DNA of 64,000 nt from Natrinema hispanicum. Lineage in GTDB: Archaea > Halobacteriota > Halobacteria > Halobacteriales > Natrialbaceae. Within the stretch, counting starts at the first letter, position 1, and each line of letters opens with the position of its first letter. The position numbers and the translations under genes were made by a program. Where the stretch lies: positions 144,902 to 208,901 of the forward strand of contig NZ_SHMP01000009.1 in the NCBI RefSeq assembly GCF_004217335.1, given 5' to 3'. The notes below the pieces were generated by a model. It was not told the origin of the DNA. It saw only the letters and a list, made by a program, of their open reading frames with translations, and made no database searches. Positions 26,234 through 35,125 of the stretch are shown here, piece by piece.

Positions 26234-26432
26234 GAGTCTACACATGGTTCTAATATATAATAAAATTTTGGATTAGGTACATCCTAGAGCCATATAGTTG
26301 GAAATACTATAGCAGGGGTAGATTCCTTCTTGATCGCCAACTATCTATCTGTGCAATCGACGGGGAACTGTATAGCGGAGTGTCGGATTTGTCCTGGTCC
26401 TACTGATCAGGCGTCTCGTTGAATCGCTGTGA

Positions 26433-27737
26433 TCACGGCCAGAGACCGCGATTAGCATGGGCGTCAACCAACCGCGAGAGTGCGACGATGTATGCCGCAT
26501 CTCGCCACGTCACATCTCTCTTTTCAACCTCTGCCCGAACGTCATTCCACGCAGACATCATTTCTTGGTCTAGTTCGTCCTGTACTTCCTCGAGCGACCA
26601 CGACCGTCGGTTGATATCTTGGAGCCACTCGAAGTAGGAGACTGTGACCCCTCCGGCATTGGCGAGGATATCCGGGACGACCGGAATATCGCGTTCGGCT
26701 AGGATCGCATCCGCCGCGAACGTCGTCGGGCCGTTTGCACCTTCGACGATGAGATGGGCTTGAATACTGTCGGCGTTGGCTTCGGTAATCACGTCACCGA
26801 TCGCTGCCGGAATGAGAAGATCGACGTCCAACGTGAGCAGTTCGTCGTTCCCGATCGTCTCGTCAGCGTAGTCGGTAACAGCCTCGGGTTCCTCGTCGTG
26901 TGACGGGATCGTATGTGGATCGAGCCCTGCTGGATCGTAGGCTGCTCCGTTAACGTCACTGACCGCGACAATGGTTGCGCCCCACTCATCGAGCAGGCGG
27001 GCTGCGTTCGCCCCGACGCTTCCGAACCCCTGGACGGCGACGGTCGTCTCCGTGAGAGGATAGTCGTAGTAGTTGCAGGCTTCGCGAGCAATAAGTGCGA
27101 CGCTCCGTCCTGGCGCTTCTTCTCGGCCATAACTACCTCCGATGACAGGCGGTTTACCAGTCACAACACCCGGGAGCGTCTCTGCCTCTTGCATGCTGTA
27201 GGCATCCATGATCCACGACATCGTCTGAGAATCGGTCCCCATGTCGGGTGCAGGAATGTCTTTGTTTGGCCCGATGGTGTCTCGAATTTCGTCTGTGAAT
27301 CGTCTAGTAAGGCGTTCTTTTTCTGACGTGCTCAGCTCTTTCGGGTCAACGACGATACCGCCTTTTGCGCCGCCGAACGGCAGGTCCATCACAGCACACT
27401 TCCATGTCATCCACATCGAGAGACCAATACACTCCTCGCGAGTGACTCCTGGGTGATATCGTAATCCGCCCTTGTATGGACCGCGAACGCTGTCGTGATG
27501 AGCACGATAGCCAGTGAAAACGTCAACCGTGCCATCATCGCGTTCAACTGGTACTGTTACCTCATGTACCGCTGCTGGATATTTGAGGCGTTCAATGATG
27601 TTGGAATCAATATCGAGGTGAGCTGCAGCGTGTTCAAGTTGGCGTCGCGCCGTTGCAACTGCTGACGTGACTTCCTCTTCGTCGTCGGGCTGCGACACTG
27701 TACTTTCGACTGTCGTTGGAGGTGTATTAGAGGACAT
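26433..27737 (-). CDS. gdhA: Glutamate dehydrogenase (Glu/Leu/Phe/Val family)
   Basis: A 434-residue hexameric-type glutamate dehydrogenase. The substrate-binding GPYKGGLRYHPGV and the catalytic-lysine motif LPFGGAKGGIVVDP are present, with the nucleotide-binding VQGFGSVGANAARLL in the second domain. It interconverts glutamate with 2-oxoglutarate and ammonia. In this context it would regenerate the 2-oxoglutarate used by the aminotransferase at 14.3 kb. A 53-residue zinc-ribbon gene ends 11 bp before its start on the same strand. Confidence 0.95.
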   Translation of the reverse strand: MSSNTPPTTVESTVSQPDDEEEVTSAVATARRQLEHAAAHLDIDSNIIERLKYPAAVHEVTVPVERDDGTVDVFTGYRAHHDSVRGPYKGGLRYHPGVTREECIGLSMWMTWKCAVMDLPFGGAKGGIVVDPKELSTSEKERLTRRFTDEIRDTIGPNKDIPAPDMGTDSQTMSWIMDAYSMQEAETLPGVVTGKPPVIGGSYGREEAPGRSVALIAREACNYYDYPLTETTVAVQGFGSVGANAARLLDEWGATIVAVSDVNGAAYDPAGLDPHTIPSHDEEPEAVTDYADETIGNDELLTLDVDLLIPAAIGDVITEANADSIQAHLIVEGANGPTTFAADAILAERDIPVVPDILANAGGVTVSYFEWLQDINRRSWSLEEVQDELDQEMMSAWNDVRAEVEKRDVTWRDAAYIVALSRLVDAHANRGLWP

Positions 27738-27748
27738 CTCTTGTGGTA

Positions 27749-27910
27749 TCAGAGATCGCGCTTATTCGAGCGACAGAGCCCGTTTTGGAAGGTATTAGCA
27801 CGCCCACAACGAGCGCATTTCTTGCTCCCGGTATCGGTGGAGACAATCTCACCACAGCTCAGACACTCGTATGTCGATGTGGTATCAGAACTACTCCTTA
27901 TGTCGTACAT
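27749..27910 (-). CDS. Small rubrerythrin-like zinc-ribbon protein (53 aa)
   Basis: A 53-residue protein with two CxxC knuckles, YECLSCGEIVS and KKCARCGRAN, forming one zinc ribbon of the rubrerythrin-like type common in haloarchaea. ATG 27910 is the only start in frame and TGA is at 27749-27751. Only 11 bp separate it from gdhA on the same strand, so the two are likely cotranscribed. No di-iron domain is present. The role is unknown: metal binding, or a partner for the dehydrogenase. Confidence 0.75.
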   Translation of the reverse strand: MYDIRSSSDTTSTYECLSCGEIVSTDTGSKKCARCGRANTFQNGLCRSNKRDL

Positions 27911-30309
27911 TACATGCTACTGGTCATTCGGTGGGTGCATAAATATTAGGAATTAATGTAATATAAACTCGTATAATTATATTATAGGTGGATGTCGGCC
28001 GGCTGGCATTCTGTGTCCTGGACGATGTGGTACGGTTAAGCAACTTCCTGTACTCGATCTGGTGAATAGTTGATTTCCTCGGTCAAATTGCCCTCACTGG
28101 TGAATACAAGAAAGAACCGATGGTAACGGCAGAAAATATACTCACACTGCTAACTAGCTGTTTCTGCTTAGTATTGGCAAAATAGTTTGAGAACGATGAA
28201 GTTCGATTTTCTATCTTATCGATGATATATCTAATACGATCCGATTTTCGTGTCGTTTGCATTCCAACTGGGGCTGTGGCTCTGACAGTCGTAGTTCAAT
28301 GATTGGCCGCTATCGATGAGAAACACGGCGTTGTCAACATCATCGCGGTCCGACGACATCGCCGCTACCAATAGCTGCAGGTGTAAGAGATAATTCTCTC
28401 TTTCAGAGACAGTGTTTGTCCTTCTAACGCTCGTTCTGCAGTGATAGCTATGGTCCCACTCACAACGGGTGTGATCATGACCGGTCAGTTGTGGTCTGCA
28501 CGTGATCGTCTCTTCTCAGAGTAGATATCAATGACATCGTGTGACTGGTATGATGACACCCTATTCAGCGGAACACAATGAACTATTATGTATTACATGA
28601 CAATTTGAAAAGACTGATATTGATTTGATCAAAACAGTGACTTGGGCGTGAGGATAGGCGGTGGGGGAATAGCGCTCACGCTCAGTCAGAGGCACATCTC
28701 AGACGCACGGACCGTGTCGAATACTCGTCTCCACACGAGTCATCTGGGACAAACAGTACGACTTGGAAGGGGTAGCGTTCGGTGGCTCCGTCGGTACCCT
28801 GTCTTGAGACGTGATTTTCGTTCGATTGCATTACTCAACGAGCTCTGCCTCCTCTTTGACCGTGATTTCTGGCCCGTTGTCGAATTCAACAACAACCTAT
28901 AGCCATTGTATTGGAACTCGATTCGGCCAGATTGGGTCGTCCCGTTCTGACGTCCCGACGCAAAGAGATATTCTCCTCTTCCCCAAGACTTCTTTCCATA
29001 GTGGTGGATAGACCTCTCGAGCACTAATATATGACGCCAAACGTACCAATTTCTATGATCTCGTGGAGAACTTATTACTGGCTGTAGCTGGAGAAATAGA
29101 GATCCGAAAGCGGTGTTGTGCGCCAGACTTGAGCAGTGCTGGTCATGACGAAGCATTATACGACATTCTCAGACTCGCCGCTATGGAATTCCGGAAGGCG
29201 GATATCGAGCTTGCTTTTGACTTGAATCGAATCCAGGTCCTCTCCCACTTAGACCGGGAAATAGTGTCGGCGATGGGGATGGGGGAGTGCCTCCATCAAC
29301 ATGGGGGAGTTGGAGGCAATTGGTTGTTATTGGCGATCATTATTAACCATTTACATTCTGATCACTTATTCAACAGATTCATACGAGACATATCCTAAGA
29401 GCACACGTGGGGAGGAACAGTGTGGCTCTAATCGATCTCCAGACAGGGAATGCAGTCGATTCGAGACACACGGCTCCTCGCCGCAACTGGGATTGCTCCA
29501 CCACTGTCTGGTGCCATCAGGATCTCAGATCACCTACCAGTGACACACTACCTGGGACATGAGTGTGCCAACGTCGGCCTCTGGCCGGCGTTTCTGCAAG
29601 ATTCGGAAGTTGATATCTGAAGCCACGGCTAATGGCGATGATAGCACTGACCGACCGACTGACAAGGGGTTTCCCTGGTCGCAGTCGCATTGACCAAGTT
29701 CTCAGTTCCTACGAACAGGCCGATCTCGAGCTGTCGAACACGCTCAGCAGCTGGCCGTCGATCGTTTCCTCACGCATGTTGCCGAGTCTGCCGAATTGTC
29801 GATGTCCTTGAACGTGGGTGGCGGACCAGAAGACAACAGGAGGCAAGTCGGCTATTTCATATCTCTCGGAGAATATGTAGTCAACCGCCTTAGTACAGTT
29901 AGGGAACAAGTTGATAACCTTATGGGACATATGACGGGTTGGCGCGGACAAGGTGGGTCAACCTACACTCCTGTATCGTTGCCCCTTCCTCGATCACAAG
30001 TCAGGGGGAACACTTGTCCACGCCAGCCGAGATCGGCACGTCCCACAAGATCCACAACTGGTTTCGTCTCCGATCTCTGGCTTTTAAGTGCCATCCGAAC
30101 TTTGAAAAACTCATGTTGGTCTCTGTCCAGTATTTTTGCAGGGTTCAAGAACTGTATAGAAGAGTGTAATCAATATGCGTGCTGTTTGAGCGTTCCATAA
30201 TAATACATAATAGAAACATTATTCTTGTTTCGGTGCAGTAACTTGACACTCGGTCTACAAGGCCTAGCGATTCAGAATTCGTATAAGGAAACGATAGCTA
30301 TCCCGGAAT
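27911..30309. other. 2.4-kb gene-poor, decayed region
   Basis: No convincing gene was found in 2.4 kb. A plus-strand frame at 29063-29398 (111 codons) has no recognised similarity. Near 28310 the plus strand could encode AIDEKHGVVNII, reminiscent of the SEKHDINDVV motif in the IS6-type pseudogene at 20.5 kb, but no longer match follows. AT content and codon disorder suggest degenerate mobile-element DNA. Confidence 0.4.
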
Positions 30310-30528
30310 ATGGATCAACGCCAGATGAGGGAGCAGTCGCCGTTTCTCCTCATGGCGTTCGGGGCGATACTGTTTCTGATTGCAGCTATTCACTATGCAC
30401 ATGAAATTCTTGTATTGAATACTCTAATCGGGCCACTGGTTGCGCTTTTGTTGGATGGGGTGCCTGCACTTGGACTCATCTATGCGGGATACTGTCTCTC
30501 TCAAATCGAGTCTCTCGTCGTGTGGTAG
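30310..30528 (+). pseudogene. Truncated sensor histidine kinase (N-terminal membrane segment only)
   Basis: A 72-residue frame with two hydrophobic helices, then a segment ending VPALGLIYAGYCLS, the N-terminal membrane module of many haloarchaeal PAS/histidine kinases. The kinase core is absent: the frame stops at 30526-30528, where it overlaps the 3' end of the convergent Mrr-like gene. It is most likely the stump of a kinase gene cut by a rearrangement. Confidence 0.5.
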
Positions 30529-31359
30529 TCTTGCAGTCGGTCGACGGCCCACTCCTTGTACTCGGTCTGGGTCTGTCCGAACCGGCGTTCGGTGACTTGA
30601 TCAAAGACCTTCTCAAATCGATTCTCATCGAGGTTGACTGTCGTGTGAAGATTCTCGGTGACGAGCGTCGCGACATTGTCATCGGCTACCTGGATAGCCG
30701 CGTTCCGCATGGACGACGAACCGTGTTCGCTCGTTGATCTGGTGGATGACACCCACCGATGTCTCGAAGACCGCATTCGTCTCAGCAGTAATCGAGACGA
30801 CTGGACGGAACGTCACTTGCGAGTGTGGCTCCGGAAGGTCGGATGCCGCCATGTTCTCGATGTCGCGGAATGCCTCTCGAACAGGTGCGTCGACAGTCGC
30901 CGCCGGGTCGTAGGGACGTAGCGTCTCGTCACAGAGGATCTCGATGCGGCCGTTATAGAGGTCAAGACCGATTTCATCAGCAATCTCGCGGAGCTCCGTG
31001 CCGTCGATCAGTTCGATAGGATAGGGATCGCCATTCTGCTCGAGGCGGTCAGCGTACTCGTAGGCGGGACTGGTAAACCGACCTGTCGTGACGACCATTC
31101 CGCGCTTGGGTCCATCAAAGTCAAACGTCGCAATGGCCGAATGCAGTTTCTGTACGACCGGCCGTCCGACGGTCCCTGTATGCTTACACTCGACAACGAT
31201 CGCTCGTCGAGTCCCGTCGACGACCTCTTCCATCAGAATGTCCCGCCCCTCATCAGCCGTTTTTGCGGCCTGCCGGACGTTTTCGTAACCGAGGTTTCGG
31301 AAGACGTCCTCCATCAGATCCTCGAATTCGAACCCGGAGAAATTATCCAAGACAGCCAT
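30501..31359 (-). pseudogene. Mrr-type restriction endonuclease, frameshifted
   Basis: The first 210 or so residues from ATG 31359 carry a PD-(D/E)xK nuclease of the Mrr type: LMEDVFRNLGYENVRQ, the catalytic D40 in ADEGRDILM, E57-x-K59 in VVECKHTG, and QKLHSAIATFDFDG. Mrr enzymes cut modified or foreign DNA. Near 30715 the frame stops (GYPGSR), while the frame one base away continues with coherent sequence (IQVADDNVATLVTENLHTTV) to a stop at 30501. This indicates a single indel. It could be a decayed gene or a sequencing error. Confidence 0.72.
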
Positions 31360-31495
31360 TTCGGAGATATCCAGAATACATAACTCAATTGTTAAATATG
31401 TTCTGAGTTGCTTGAGTGTGTCAGATAGCTATGGGCGGTGTTGGACATTTACCCAACATGCTTTTGCTGTTGGGGAACATCCCAACAGATGAGAG

Positions 31496-31837
31496 ATGGA
31501 TCATGAACTCACGCATCGGTATACCCACGTCGAAGCCGGACTCGTTGAAAACGTCGTTATACGACGCACGACCGATACAAACACCTACCCGTCCGGCTGG
31601 AAATACACACTTCACTTGGGCACGCTACAAGACCTGACGCTCATCCGCTACGACAACGCCCACGAAGACACCAAAGGCCATGAACTCCACACCGCTGCTG
31701 GCGATACTGATCTCGAGTTTCCTGGAATGGAAGAACTCCTCTTGAGTTCTGGGCCAATGCTGACGAATACTGGAACACCACTGGCGGCAATCCACCACGT
31801 CCCTATTGAAAACCGCATACACCACACCAACCAATGA
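31496..31837 (+). CDS. DUF6516-like protein, probable toxin partner
   Basis: A 113-residue protein resembling the DUF6516 family, with the typical YTLHLGTLQDLTLIRYDNAH block near residues 37-57. It is followed by an HTH gene that starts 4 bp before its end (ATGA overlap). The pairing of DUF6516 with an HVO_A0114-type DNA-binding protein recurs in haloarchaea and looks like a toxin-antitoxin module. Toxicity is inferred, not shown. Family recall is from memory. Confidence 0.6.
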   Translation: MDHELTHRYTHVEAGLVENVVIRRTTDTNTYPSGWKYTLHLGTLQDLTLIRYDNAHEDTKGHELHTAAGDTDLEFPGMEELLLSSGPMLTNTGTPLAAIHHVPIENRIHHTNQ

Positions 31838-32253
31838 CCACACTTCACATCACCGTCGGCGATCGAGCACAGGTTCGTAAGGACACTCTCCAGTTCATCC
31901 AAGACGCCGAAGCTGATGAACTAGATCAGAGTGATGAGCAGGCAGTCCTCCAGTTCGGTACCTACGACGATCTCGTTGACAGTCTCACACCACTGCGTCT
32001 AACTCTCATCCAAGCAATCGCCAAAGAGCACCCCTCGAGTATGCGTGAAGCTGCACGGCTCGTCGATCGCGATGTCTCTGATGTCCATGCAGACCTGAAG
32101 CACCTCGAGGTGCTGGGTATTCTCGAACTTGAAGAAGGCGGCCCTGGTGGCGCGATACAACCGATTGTCCCCTTCGATAAAATCGAGATGCATATCGACT
32201 ACCCCCTCCTTGACGACAGCGACGCCGACAGCACTCCTGCCAGTGCAGATTAG
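31834..32253 (+). CDS. HVO_A0114-like HTH DNA-binding protein, probable antitoxin
   Basis: A 139-residue protein with a winged-helix segment (about residues 55-105; MREAARLVDRDVSDVHADLK then HLEVLGILELEEG) and an acidic tail. It is translationally coupled to the DUF6516-like gene upstream. It probably represses the pair and neutralises the partner. The ligand and operator are unknown. Confidence 0.65.
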   Translation: MTTLHITVGDRAQVRKDTLQFIQDAEADELDQSDEQAVLQFGTYDDLVDSLTPLRLTLIQAIAKEHPSSMREAARLVDRDVSDVHADLKHLEVLGILELEEGGPGGAIQPIVPFDKIEMHIDYPLLDDSDADSTPASAD

Positions 32254-32305
32254 TCGCCCGGTTTTCTCATTTGTCAATCGACATGAAGCCATCGCAGAAG
32301 TTGGA

Positions 32306-32414
32306 TCGCGGCGGATCAGGACTGCATACGATGCATATCCAGCGTCTCTCCTGAACAAGAGCGGAACACCAGACGACGCGCCGATCAAAATGGAGACCCC
32401 GGCATCCGCTGACT
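32306..32414 (+). repeat. Direct repeat A: conserved gene-end fragment (second copy 35171-35280)
   Basis: About 109 bp, roughly 87% identical by eye to 35171-35280. Both copies can be read as the same C-terminal tail (TAYDAYPASLLNKSGTPDDA, PIK, then ETPASAD and a stop), and most differences are silent third-position changes. Each is therefore the end of an unidentified gene whose 5' part is missing. The two copies bracket the EF-1alpha segment. Confidence 0.6.
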
Positions 32415-32489
32415 AACGACTCTTCAGTTGCACGAGTCCGGCGCATTCTGTGAGACCCCCAGAGGGACGGAAATCTTCTCGAGTTCGAT
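32408..32489 (+). repeat. Direct repeat of the leader of the ArdC gene (other copies 38155-38240 and 47382-47450)
   Basis: Shared blocks include TGACTAACGACTC, GAGTCCGGC, TGTGAGACCCCC and TCTTCTCGAGTTC. The copy at 38155 directly precedes the intact ArdC/ImmA gene. The copy near 47382 (only the right part) precedes the degenerate one. Here no ArdC gene follows, so this is a third, orphan copy of that leader. Confidence 0.55.
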
Positions 32490-32559
32490 CGACAAACAAT
32501 CTCACGTTTGGCACTCGTAATACGGAGTTCTCAAGCGACTCAGTCGCTCTGCATGAACT

Positions 32560-32577
32560 CGGGGAACGAACTCCCCG
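32560..32577 (-). terminator. Hairpin downstream of EF-1alpha
   Basis: CGGGGA (32560-32565) and TCCCCG (32572-32577) form a 6-bp GC stem with a 6-nt loop about 90 nt past the EF-1alpha stop codon. A second short palindrome, AGCGACT/AGTCGCT, lies at 32534-32548. A terminator role is inferred. Confidence 0.35.
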
Positions 32578-32664
32578 GGCTTCGAGAGCGAGGGCCAAGC
32601 CAACAAAGCAAGGAGTCTCGAGCGCGGCAGCGGGGACCGGCAAGCGCGTTTTTCGACGCTGTTG

Positions 32665-33936
32665 TCAGGTCCGCTCGTGGACCTCAAGAACCTTCCCGGC
32701 CGCGATGGTCTGTCCCATGTCGCGGATGGCGAAGCTTCCGAGTTCGGGGATTTCGCTGGACGGCTCGATGCTGAGGGGCTTTTGCGGTCGGATGGTGACC
32801 ACAGCAGCGTCACCCGCCTGGATGAAGTCGGGGTTCTCTTCGGCGACCTCGCCGCTCGCGGAGTCGATCTTCTGGTCAATCGACTCGATGGTACACGCGA
32901 CCTGTGCCGTGTGAGCATGGAAGACCGGCGTGTAACCTGCGGTGATTACGCTGGGGTGTTGCATGACGACGATCTGAGCCTGGAACGTCTCGGCGACGCT
33001 CGGTGGGTCGTCGGCGGGACCGCAGACATCACCGCGGCGGATGTCGTCTTTGCCGATGCCGCGGACGTTGAATCCCACGTTGTCACCGGGTTCGGCCCTG
33101 GGCACCTCTTCGTGGTGCATCTCGATCGTTTTCACTTCGCCGCCCACGTCAGAGGGCTGGAAAGAAACGTTGTCGCCAGTGGTCATGACACCGGTCTCGA
33201 TCCGTCCGACGGGGACGGTACCGATGCCCGAAATCGTGTAGACGTCTTGGATCGGAAGTCGCAGCGGCGCGTCCGTTGGTGGCTTCGGTTCAGGCAGGTC
33301 GTTCAGCGCCTCGAGCAGGATTTCACCGTCGTACCAGGGCGTGTTGTCAGAGTGCTCGGAAACGTTGTCTCCCTCGAAGGCCGAGACGGGAATGAACGAT
33401 GCGTCGTCAGTATTGAACTGGACCTGCTTGAGTAGCTGCGTGACTTCTTCGACGACCTCGTTGTAGGTCGACTCCTCGTAATCGACGATATCCATCTTGT
33501 TGATACCGACGATGAGTTCGTCAATTCCAAGGGTGCGAGCCAGGAAAACGTGCTCCTGAGTCTGGGGCGCGACGCCGTCGTCAGCGGCGACGACGAGGAC
33601 GGCGTGATCGGCCTGCGAGGCCCCAGTGATCATGTTCTTCACGAAGTCTCGGTGTCCGGGCGTGTCGACGATGGTGAAGTCGTACGTGTCTGTCGAGAAC
33701 TCCTGGTGAGCGATGTCGATGGTGACACCGCGTTCGCGTTCCTCGGCAAGGTTATCCATGACGTAGGCGAACTCGAAGCCACCCTTGCCCTTCTCCTCGG
33801 CTTCCTCACGGTGCTGTTCGATTACATGCTCGGGTATGCTCCCCGTTTCGTAGAGGAGGCGTCCCACAAGCGTACTCTTCCCGTGATCGACGTGGCCGAT
33901 AATGGCCAGATTCTGGTGGGGTCTGTCTGCGCTCAT
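32665..33936 (-). CDS. tuf: Translation elongation factor EF-1alpha (archaeal EF-Tu)
   Basis: A 423-residue GTPase that brings aminoacyl-tRNA to the ribosome. G motifs: GHVDHGKS at 14-21, DTPGH (where DCPGH is more usual), NKMD, and the later barrel segment PIQDVYTISGIGTVPVGRIE. ATG 33936 (MSADRPHQNLAIIG) is the family start; an in-frame ATG at 33981 adds 15 atypical residues. In archaea this gene normally neighbours ribosomal protein genes such as rps10. Here it is alone, between a toxin-antitoxin pair and transposon-like ends, which suggests a second copy. Confidence 0.95.
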   Translation of the reverse strand: MSADRPHQNLAIIGHVDHGKSTLVGRLLYETGSIPEHVIEQHREEAEEKGKGGFEFAYVMDNLAEERERGVTIDIAHQEFSTDTYDFTIVDTPGHRDFVKNMITGASQADHAVLVVAADDGVAPQTQEHVFLARTLGIDELIVGINKMDIVDYEESTYNEVVEEVTQLLKQVQFNTDDASFIPVSAFEGDNVSEHSDNTPWYDGEILLEALNDLPEPKPPTDAPLRLPIQDVYTISGIGTVPVGRIETGVMTTGDNVSFQPSDVGGEVKTIEMHHEEVPRAEPGDNVGFNVRGIGKDDIRRGDVCGPADDPPSVAETFQAQIVVMQHPSVITAGYTPVFHAHTAQVACTIESIDQKIDSASGEVAEENPDFIQAGDAAVVTIRPQKPLSIEPSSEIPELGSFAIRDMGQTIAAGKVLEVHERT

Positions 33937-34184
33937 GATGGATCGTCTCTGGATCTGCCATCTGAAATACGCGCTAGACACTCGTAAACTCTTGTCAGGA
34001 TATACTGGAACGTTCGGCGGATGGGAACGACAGACTCGGCTATCGATCTCAAGTAATCCTCCTGCGAACTACGTTCATGGACTCGAGTAACTGGCACCAG
34101 TCGGATCTGCTCGTTTACTGACCGCTATCGATCAATAGAAAATTGGTGTTTCCAATCGGTGTGTATCTCAGCAGTATCTGGCAG

Positions 34185-34343
34185 TCAGCCGGTGTTTTCC
34201 GGTTCAACGACTTCACCGCATTCAGGGCATTCTGCGAATACACGTTGCTCGCCGTTCGTCTCGAACTCAATGATAGATTGATGTTTCAGGACTTTAGTGT
34301 TACAGAACGAGCAGTTACCGAGCGCCTGGTTTTCGGGAGTCAT
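34185..34343 (-). CDS. Small zinc-ribbon protein (52 aa)
   Basis: A 52-residue protein beginning MTPENQALGNCSFCN, with CSFC and CPEC knuckles about 30 residues apart and a short acidic end. It resembles the small putative zinc-binding proteins (DUF7837-like) frequent in haloarchaea. The ATG at 34343 is chosen because sequence upstream of it is the IS-like end repeat. It has no clear operon partner. Confidence 0.65.
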   Translation of the reverse strand: MTPENQALGNCSFCNTKVLKHQSIIEFETNGEQRVFAECPECGEVVEPENTG

Positions 34344-34454
34344 AGGGAAAGTGGTGGAACCATGGAGCGTGTGACAGGGGAATCCACGGCTCCATTCGAT
34401 GTGTTTGACGTTTTGGGTGAAAAAGGTGAGCCAGCCACAGTGAAAGTAGAATAG

Positions 34455-34620
34455 CTCTGTGAACCACCTCGGGGTCAAGCCCCGAAGCACTCGTCTTCCT
34501 TATAGGCTGAACAGGCGCAATACCACGCCGTGAACGGCGTGGATACGCGCCGTCACTTGTGGTAACAACCCACCGTTCAAACGCCACCCCCGAGTTTCCC
34601 ATGGTGATGTTTAAGTGACA
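34455..34620 (-). mobile_element. IS200/IS605 (IS1341)-like terminal remnant, minus orientation
   Basis: Read on the minus strand, the segment contains GCCGTTCACGGCGTGG, a TATAAGGAAGACGAGTGCTT block and the hairpin TCGGGGCTTGACCCCGA. I recognise this as the downstream end of many haloarchaeal TnpB-type elements. No tnpB frame remains beside it. The assignment is by memory of such ends. Confidence 0.45.
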
Positions 34621-34688
34621 GGCGACCTACTGTAGAGTAGGAATCGGTCGGAACGAATCGGATTCCGAACCGTCCTTCGGAGGTCGTT

Positions 34689-34785
34689 CGAGAGAGTTTT
34701 GCTCTCTCGTGACTGAGCGAATCGGAGATTCGCGATGTCCGCGAAACCTTCGGTTTCGCTTGATGACGAAAATCGAAGATTTTCG
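34689..34785. repeat. Row of four perfect hairpins
   Basis: Four consecutive inverted repeats in 97 bp: CGAGAGAG/CTCTCTCG (34689-34709, 5-nt loop), GCGAATC/GATTCGC (34717-34733, GGA loop), GCGAAACC/GGTTTCGC (34741-34759, TTC loop) and CGAAAATC/GATTTTCG (34767-34785, GAA loop). Each stem has a different sequence, so they are not copies of one another. They lie between two IS200/IS605-like ends. The palindromes are seen directly; the function is unknown. Confidence 0.6.
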
Positions 34786-34859
34786 AACCACGGCCTGTCC
34801 GCCCACGAAACGAGGCAGTATCCGAAAAGGCAGTCAGTGAACGCACATTCCAGAAGAGT

Positions 34860-35125
34860 GTGTCTGTGCTGACCGTTCAAAGCGAGCACCACGATACCCC
34901 CGACTCTGCTGACACCTGCCGGCGTCCCGCTGGCAAAAACAACACTGGGACGCCAAACACGGTCGAGGATAGGGGTAACGGCGGTTTGGCACCGCCAGCA
35001 GTCCACCAGTTCGATGTGTGGGACTACCCGTGCCCGAAAGGACTGGTAGTCCGGTGACTGGACTGCGAACCTGAAACTCCTACCGCTCGGGATTCCTCCG
35101 CGTTTACGCGGAGGAGGATGTCAAC
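34860..35125 (+). mobile_element. IS200/IS605 (IS1341)-like right-end remnant, plus orientation
   Basis: The segment ends with the hairpin CTCCGCGTTTACGCGGAG (about 35096-35113) followed by GAGGATGTCAAC, the typical right end of haloarchaeal TnpB-type elements. Upstream GC-rich sequence (34910-35060) looks like the region that follows tnpB genes. No intact tnpB is present, so this is a scar. A structured non-coding RNA of the omega/reRNA class would normally derive from such ends. Confidence 0.5.

Noticed and set aside
28740..29156. A 138-codon minus-strand frame
   Set aside because: The composition is rich in Ser, Arg and His with few acidic residues, unlike haloarchaeal proteins, and no motif is visible.
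29063..29398. A 111-codon plus-strand frame in the gene-poor region
   Set aside because: It has some acidic, helical character but no recognised family, start context or partner. I left it as part of the decayed region.
32662..33435. A 257-codon plus-strand frame
   Set aside because: It is antisense to EF-1alpha, whose G motifs are unmistakable on the minus strand.
34689..34785. CRISPR-like array
   Set aside because: The four inverted repeats are not copies of one repeat unit and have no spacers of constant length. No cas gene is present in the window.
34611..35006. A 131-codon minus-strand frame with Cys residues
   Set aside because: It covers the hairpin row and an IS200/IS605-like end. 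The translation mirrors palindromes, and I read the region as non-coding.
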